Shown here piece by piece: positions 1 through 3,866 of a stretch of 5,293 nucleotides of DNA. The notes beneath the pieces were generated by a model, which worked only from the letters and a program-made list of their open reading frames with translations, made no database searches and was not told the DNA's origin. The stretch is from positions 1 through 5,293 of the forward strand of contig JBGPLH010000245.1 of NCBI GenBank assembly GCA_041486365.1, given 5' to 3'. Each line of letters begins with the position of its first letter. Position 1 is the first letter of the stretch. This stretch comes from JBGPLH01 sp041486365 [NCBI: Thermodesulfobacteriota bacterium] (GTDB taxonomy: Bacteria > JAUYMQ01). Position numbers and translations under genes: made by a program.

Positions 1-464
1 AGCAGTTCGGCCTCATCGCCGTGGTAGGTCCCTGGCGCCGGGAAAGTCCTGGGCCGGGTGAGGAACGGCCCCTGGACGGGCTGATCCGGGCTGCGTACCG
101 CTTCCTGCACAAGGGAGGGGCCTTCGTCCTCGGATTCCCGAATCGCCTCGGGCTGCGCGCGCCCCGCCCCACCGCTCCGGGGGGCGACCGATCCGGGGGC
201 TGGATCGGCGCGACAGCGGCCTCATCGAGAAACCGTATAATTCGCGCCGGGTTTCAAGATCCCCAGCTCTACCTCCCGTTCCCCGATTTCACCGACTATT
301 CGGCTCTGGTATCTCTTGACAGCCGGAAAGCCCTCCGATACTTTCACGGCACTTATCGACATCCTCGTGCTCGCTGGAAGCGGGTATTGATCGGCGCGGC
401 CATCGATTCCGGGCTCTTGCCCCTGGTCGCGCCGTCGTACATCGCAACGGCGAAAAAGCCCTGA
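1..464 (+). CDS. SAM-dependent methyltransferase, C-terminal part (5' end cut by window)
   Basis: The reading frame is open from base 3, with no start visible in the window, and ends at TGA 462-464; about 153 residues are seen. The segment LIRAAYRFLHKGGAFVLGFPNRLG looks like the end of a class I Rossmann methyltransferase: a helix, then the 'L.kGG.fvlg.PNR' strand. It is followed by an 'aGF' element (RIIRAGFQDPQLYLPFPD) and a closing 'APSYIATAKK' strand, both common in methyltransferases of surface-glycan clusters. The SAM-binding glycine-rich motif should lie upstream, outside the window. The role is inferred: O- or N-methylation of a sugar or lipid intermediate in the cytoplasm. The next gene starts 20 bases later, consistent with one operon. 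Residues about 52-78 are low complexity and not obviously family-like. Codon third positions are much less GC-biased than downstream: 23 of the last 73 codons end in A or T. The family call is fairly secure; the substrate is unknown. Confidence 0.68.
   Translation, partial: QFGLIAVVGPWRRESPGPGEERPLDGLIRAAYRFLHKGGAFVLGFPNRLGLRAPRPTAPGGDRSGGWIGATAASSRNRIIRAGFQDPQLYLPFPDFTDYSALVSLDSRKALRYFHGTYRHPRARWKRVLIGAAIDSGLLPLVAPSYIATAKKP
188..208 (+). repeat. 7-bp inverted repeat within the methyltransferase gene
   Basis: CCGATCC (188-194) and GGATCGG (202-208) are exact reverse complements separated by a 7-base G-rich loop. The hairpin falls in the low-complexity, poorly family-like stretch of the methyltransferase. 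It is not followed by a T-run, so it is not a convincing intrinsic terminator. Chance is a reasonable explanation in DNA this GC-rich. Confidence 0.3.
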
Positions 465-473
465 GCTGCACCG

Positions 474-480
474 AAGGGGG
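474..480 (+). promoter_or_regulatory. Shine-Dalgarno-like AAGGGGG before the kinase gene
   Basis: A purine-rich AAGGGGG tract sits four bases before the ATG at 485, inside the only real gap (465-484) between genes in this window. It supports ATG 485 as the start. The gap has no room for a terminator, so read-through from the methyltransferase gene is expected. Confidence 0.45.
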
Positions 481-484
481 CCGG

Positions 485-1522
485 ATGTTCCCGCTCCTCG
501 GGCGCTACCTGCTAGACAACTGGACGGAGGTCCTCCCCGGCACGTCCACGCCCGACAAACTCTCCTTCGTTCAGCTTCCCGGCTCGCGCGTGAGCACCTT
601 CCTCATCCTGGGAGGCAGGCGCGACGCCGGCGACCGCCGACCCCTCCTGGCGGTGAAGATCCCCCGCTCCCGCGCGGGGGAAGACTACCTCCGGCTCGAG
701 TACCAGAACCTGGAGCGGCTGGCCGCCCGCTGGGCGCACCTGCCCGGGTTCCTGAAGGGGATTCCGCGGCCGATCTCGCTGTGCGCGATCGGCGGCAAGA
801 CGGTGCTGATCCTCGAGGGGATCCCGGGCTCGCGGCTGCACACTTTTCCGGTTCGGGGGCTCCGACCCCTCGCGCGGGTGAGTCGGTGGGTCGCGGATCT
901 GCAGGCCGCGACGCGCTCCGAAGCGATGCTGTCGGCCGAGGACGTCGAGGCGACGTTCCTCGAGCCGATCCGGAGGTTCTCGAAGGGGGCCGAGCTGTCC
1001 GCCGCCGCGACGGCCTACCTGCGGCGTCTCGAGGATCGCGCGCGGGGCCTGGCGGGATCGGCCTTCCCGCTCGTCCTCACGCACGGCGACTTCAGCGTCT
1101 CGAACATCCTCCTGGACGTTCCCGGCGAAGGCGCCTACGACGATGCCGCCGTGTCGGTGATCGACTGGACGAAGAGCCTGGACGCGGGGCTGCCGCTCCG
1201 GGATCTCTGGCACCTGCTCACGGCCTACGCCAAGGGGCTCACGCCGCAGGCCTCCTCGGGGCGGATCACCTGGTGCCTCCGGGGGCCGGGACCCTACGCG
1301 CGCACGGTGCGGCAATGGCTCGACGACTACTGCAATCGGCTCTCGCTCCCGCGCTGGATGCAGGGTCTGTGCATCGCCTTCGAGTACATCTACGGGGCCC
1401 TGGATTACCCCTGGGGCATCGAGACGACCCGGCGGTCGCGCTACCAGGACAACTTCGAGGCCTTCGTCCGCGGCATCACGGAGAACGATGAAGATCGCCC
1501 CTTCGCTCTACTGGCTGATTAA
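485..1522 (+). CDS. APH-family phosphotransferase (small-molecule kinase)
   Basis: This 345-residue protein has the aminoglycoside phosphotransferase / choline kinase fold (PF01636-like). The N-lobe shows 'LAVKIPRS' with the likely ATP-binding Lys58, followed by an acidic helix (EYQNLERL). The catalytic Brenner motif is HGDFSVSN at residues 200-207, giving catalytic Asp202 and metal-ligand Asn207. A second metal-binding Asp227 lies in 'VSVIDWTK' at 223-230. A helical C-terminal substrate lobe follows. All key residues are intact, so it is probably an active cytoplasmic ATP-dependent kinase. The family phosphorylates aminoglycosides, choline, homoserine, sugars and other hydroxyl compounds. 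In this glycan-type operon, a sugar, sugar-alcohol or amino-alcohol substrate is more likely than an antibiotic, but that is inference. The gene overlaps the radical SAM gene by 35 bases, which suggests translational coupling. The ATG at 485 is chosen because AAGGGGG lies just upstream. Confidence 0.82.
   Translation: MFPLLGRYLLDNWTEVLPGTSTPDKLSFVQLPGSRVSTFLILGGRRDAGDRRPLLAVKIPRSRAGEDYLRLEYQNLERLAARWAHLPGFLKGIPRPISLCAIGGKTVLILEGIPGSRLHTFPVRGLRPLARVSRWVADLQAATRSEAMLSAEDVEATFLEPIRRFSKGAELSAAATAYLRRLEDRARGLAGSAFPLVLTHGDFSVSNILLDVPGEGAYDDAAVSVIDWTKSLDAGLPLRDLWHLLTAYAKGLTPQASSGRITWCLRGPGPYARTVRQWLDDYCNRLSLPRWMQGLCIAFEYIYGALDYPWGIETTRRSRYQDNFEAFVRGITENDEDRPFALLAD
1480..1483 (+). promoter_or_regulatory. 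GGAG ribosome binding site for the radical SAM gene, inside the kinase gene
   Basis: GGAG lies four bases before ATG 1488, within the last codons of the kinase gene. It decides the start of the radical SAM gene and makes the 35-base overlap believable rather than an over-extended start call. Confidence 0.5.
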
Positions 1523-2561
1523 GTACACCGACCGCCGCACGTTCCGGCCGAAGGAGGCGCTGAACCGCGTGCGCCTGGCCACGGACTTCCTGCGCGGCAG
1601 GGAAATCGCGCACGGGTTCCCGAAGCACCTGCGAATTGAGCTCACCAACCGCTGCAACCTCGCCTGCATCATGTGCCCGATCACCGAGATGGAACGGAAG
1701 CTCGGGAACATGGACCTGGACCTCTTCCGCAAGGTCGTCACCGACGCCGCCGCCCACGGGACCACGTTCGTGTACCTGCACGCCTGGGGCGAATCGACCA
1801 TCCACCGCGAGCTGTTCACCTTCGTCCGGGAAGCCAAGAAGGTCGGGCTGCAGGTCGGTCTCTCGACGAACTGCACGTTGCTGGACCAGAAGAAGGCGCA
1901 GGAGGTGGTCGACTCGGGCCTGGACTTCCTGATCCTCAGCATGGACGGCGCGGTGAAGGAGACCTACGAGAAGGTCCGGAAGAACGCCGATTTCGAGGTC
2001 ACCCGCCAGAACATCACGAACATGCTGGCCACGAAGGCCCACGCGGGCCGCGGCCCCTTCACGGTGCTCCAGCTGATCAAGATGACGGAGACCGAGACCG
2101 AGGTGGGGCAGTTCGTCTCCTACTGGAAGGACATCGCGCCCGATTCGGTCTTCGTGAAGAAGCTCTGGACCTGGGACGGCAAGGCGCAGGACATCAACCG
2201 CCTCCTCGTGGACGAGATGCCCAACGCGGTGAACACCGTGTGCCCCGCCCTCTGGAAGCAGCTCATCATCCACTGGAACGGCGACGTGGTTCCCTGCTGC
2301 ACCGACATCGAGGGGAAGCTCCAGCTGGGCAACCTCCGCGAGCAGACGATTGCCGGGATCTGGAACGGCGCCCCGATGCGGGAGCTGCGTCGCGCGCACA
2401 CCGAAGGGCGGCGCGGCGGGCTCTACCCCTGCGACGGCTGCGTGAGCGGCGCGCAGCCGCGTCTGAAGAGCGCGGCGGAGCTGGCCCTTGATGCGATGAC
2501 CTTCGAGAAGTTCATCTTCACCGACCGCACCAGGCTTCCCGGCGACTCGCCCTCCCGCTAG
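1488..2561 (+). CDS. Radical SAM enzyme with C-terminal SPASM-type cluster domain
   Basis: This 357-residue protein has the radical SAM signature CNLACIMC: Cys56, Cys60 and Cys63 (CxxxCxxC) bind the [4Fe-4S] cluster that cleaves S-adenosylmethionine to a 5'-deoxyadenosyl radical. The preceding 'LRIELTNR' strand and the later 'GLSTNCTLL' and 'LDFLILSMDGA' segments fit the partial TIM barrel of the family. The C-terminal region has Cys252, Cys270-Cys271 (in NGDVVPCC) and Cys315-x-x-Cys318, with 'LGNLREQTIAGIWN' between them. This is the SPASM-type pattern (PF13186-like) that holds auxiliary iron-sulfur clusters. Relatives modify peptides or carbohydrates (dehydrogenation, epimerisation, thioether formation). 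No precursor peptide is visible here, and the neighbours handle sugars, so a sugar or sugar-alcohol substrate is inferred. The gene overlaps the kinase gene upstream and abuts the glycosyltransferase gene downstream in the same frame. The family is certain; the substrate is unknown. Confidence 0.9.
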   Translation: MKIAPSLYWLIKYTDRRTFRPKEALNRVRLATDFLRGREIAHGFPKHLRIELTNRCNLACIMCPITEMERKLGNMDLDLFRKVVTDAAAHGTTFVYLHAWGESTIHRELFTFVREAKKVGLQVGLSTNCTLLDQKKAQEVVDSGLDFLILSMDGAVKETYEKVRKNADFEVTRQNITNMLATKAHAGRGPFTVLQLIKMTETETEVGQFVSYWKDIAPDSVFVKKLWTWDGKAQDINRLLVDEMPNAVNTVCPALWKQLIIHWNGDVVPCCTDIEGKLQLGNLREQTIAGIWNGAPMRELRRAHTEGRRGGLYPCDGCVSGAQPRLKSAAELALDAMTFEKFIFTDRTRLPGDSPSR

Positions 2562-2564
2562 ATG
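2559..2564 (+). other. TAG-ATG junction: zero-gap, same-frame stop/start between radical SAM and GT4 genes
   Basis: The amber stop of the radical SAM gene (2559-2561) is followed immediately by the ATG of the glycosyltransferase gene (2562-2564). Both genes are in the same reading frame and are separated by this single stop codon. No purine-rich Shine-Dalgarno tract precedes the ATG (the upstream bases are CGCCCTCCCGC). Translation of the second gene therefore probably relies on termination-reinitiation by ribosomes finishing the first. Confidence 0.8.
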
Positions 2565-3866
2565 CGAATCCTCCTGCCGACCGACTCCTTCCCGCCGGGC
2601 TGCGGCGGTGGGGGCCTGTCGGCCTTTCACCTGGCGTCGGGCCTGGCGTCCCGGGGGCACGCCGTCGAAGTGGTGAAGCTCGTCCCGGGCCTGCGCGGGA
2701 TCCGCGAGACGTCCTTCGAGGGACTCCCGGTCACCGAGTTCGGATACACGCGCCCGGAAATCCCCGGGCTCGGTCCCCTGTGGCTCAATGAGCGCTTTCA
2801 TCCCGTCTTTCGCCGCTACGTGACGGAGCGGCTGAGCAGTCGTCCGGTCGATCTCGTCCACGCCCAGCACATCCTCTCGATCCTTCCCGCGATCCCGGCG
2901 GCCCGGGCCGCCGGCGTACCCATCGTCTCCACGATCCGCGACTTCTGGCCCGTCTGCTTCTGGGACACGTCCCTCTCGGGCGACGAGACCTGTCCCGGCT
3001 GCTCGCCGGAGAACCTGCGCCGCTGCACGCGGCGCCGCAAACCGGCGCTGTGGCCCGCGTCCCGCGCGTTCATCCCCTACATGACCCGCACGCTCCGCCG
3101 GCGGCGGGCGGTGCTCGCCGGCTCGGACGCCGTGATCTGCGTGTCGACCTGGATCCGCGACACGCTCCTCGCCCGCGCGCCCGAGGTGCCGCCCGCGCGG
3201 GTCGAGCGGGTGCCGAACTTCGTCGACTGCGCGCGGCTCCAGGCCGATGATGGCGGGAAGCCGCAGGGGAGCGTGCTCCGGGAGACGGGACTCGCGGGGA
3301 CGGCCTACCTCCTGTACGCCGGCAAGCTCGCGCGGAACAAGGGCGTGATCCCCATGCTCGGAGCCCTCGCGAGGTCGGGCGTGAAGTTGCCCCTGGTCGC
3401 GGCCGCGCGCGGCGAGCTGGAGGGCGCGTTCCGCGCCGAGGCGGCGCGGATCGGGCTCGACGTGCGGCTCGTCGGCTGGCGCGCGAACGAGGAGGTGCAC
3501 GACCTCATGCGGGGCGCGACCGCGCTGCTGTTCCCGTCCCTCTGGCCGGAGCCGCTCGCGCGCACCCTGCTGGAAGCCACGGCGCTGGGCACGCCCATCG
3601 TCGCGACGCCGTCCGGGGGCACGACGGACATCGTGCGGGACGGCGAGACGGGGCTCCTGGCCTCGGGCGAGGAGCCCTTCGCCGCCGCGATCGCCCGGGT
3701 CGCGGGCGATCCCTCGCTGCGCCGGCGGTTCTTCGAGATGGGCCGCCGGCATGCGTGTGAGCGCTTCGACCGCGGCGTGGTCCTCGATCTCGTGGAGGCG
3801 GTGTACGCGCGGGCCATCGGCCGGTCGCGCGCGAAACCCATGGGGGCGGCCCATGGGGCTGCGTGA
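2562..3866 (+). CDS. Glycosyltransferase family 4 (GT-B fold)
   Basis: This 434-residue protein is a retaining GT-B glycosyltransferase that would move a sugar from a nucleotide-sugar donor onto a (probably lipid-linked) acceptor at the cytoplasmic face of the membrane. The N-terminal domain opens with MRILLPTDSFPP and a glycine-rich acceptor-side loop (GCGGGGLSAFHLASGLASRGH). The donor domain has 'YAGKLARNKGV' (Lys255, Lys260), typical of the GT4 donor phosphate-binding region. It also has the hallmark EX7E motif EPLARTLLE, with Glu330 and Glu338, followed by 'GTPIVATPSGGTTDIV' and 'DGETGLL'. Residues 132-155 hold four cysteines spaced C-x11-C-x2-C-x7-C (132, 144, 147, 155), a cysteine-rich insert also met in other GT4 enzymes, possibly a metal-binding knuckle. 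Length is normal for the family. The start abuts the preceding stop; the end overlaps the flippase gene by 14 bases. Donor and acceptor cannot be predicted. Confidence 0.92.
   Translation: MRILLPTDSFPPGCGGGGLSAFHLASGLASRGHAVEVVKLVPGLRGIRETSFEGLPVTEFGYTRPEIPGLGPLWLNERFHPVFRRYVTERLSSRPVDLVHAQHILSILPAIPAARAAGVPIVSTIRDFWPVCFWDTSLSGDETCPGCSPENLRRCTRRRKPALWPASRAFIPYMTRTLRRRRAVLAGSDAVICVSTWIRDTLLARAPEVPPARVERVPNFVDCARLQADDGGKPQGSVLRETGLAGTAYLLYAGKLARNKGVIPMLGALARSGVKLPLVAAARGELEGAFRAEAARIGLDVRLVGWRANEEVHDLMRGATALLFPSLWPEPLARTLLEATALGTPIVATPSGGTTDIVRDGETGLLASGEEPFAAAIARVAGDPSLRRRFFEMGRRHACERFDRGVVLDLVEAVYARAIGRSRAKPMGAAHGAA

Noticed and set aside
236-241. Isolated perfect TATAAT -10 element
   Set aside because: There is no -35 match at a 16-18 base spacing, and it falls inside methyltransferase codons; chance is likely.
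316-342. Sigma70-like promoter: TTGACA (316-321) and GATACT (337-342)
   Set aside because: The -35 match is perfect, but the spacer is only 15 bases, the -10 is 4 of 6, and it lies within coding sequence of an apparent operon. It could be a weak internal promoter for the kinase gene but is not well enough supported to list.
1126-1137. Partial copy of the repeat hairpin core (GGCGAAGGCGCC) in the kinase gene
   Set aside because: Only the short GC core is shared, the flanking linker is absent, and such strings are common in GC-rich coding DNA.
485-1522. Aminoglycoside resistance gene
   Set aside because: The fold and catalytic motifs match the APH superfamily, but the setting among glycan genes and the lack of similarity I recognise to known resistance enzymes make a metabolic kinase more likely.
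1488-2561. RiPP (peptide-modifying) maturase with adjacent precursor
   Set aside because: The SPASM domain allows the idea, but every neighbouring base is occupied by large enzyme genes and no short precursor-like ORF is visible.
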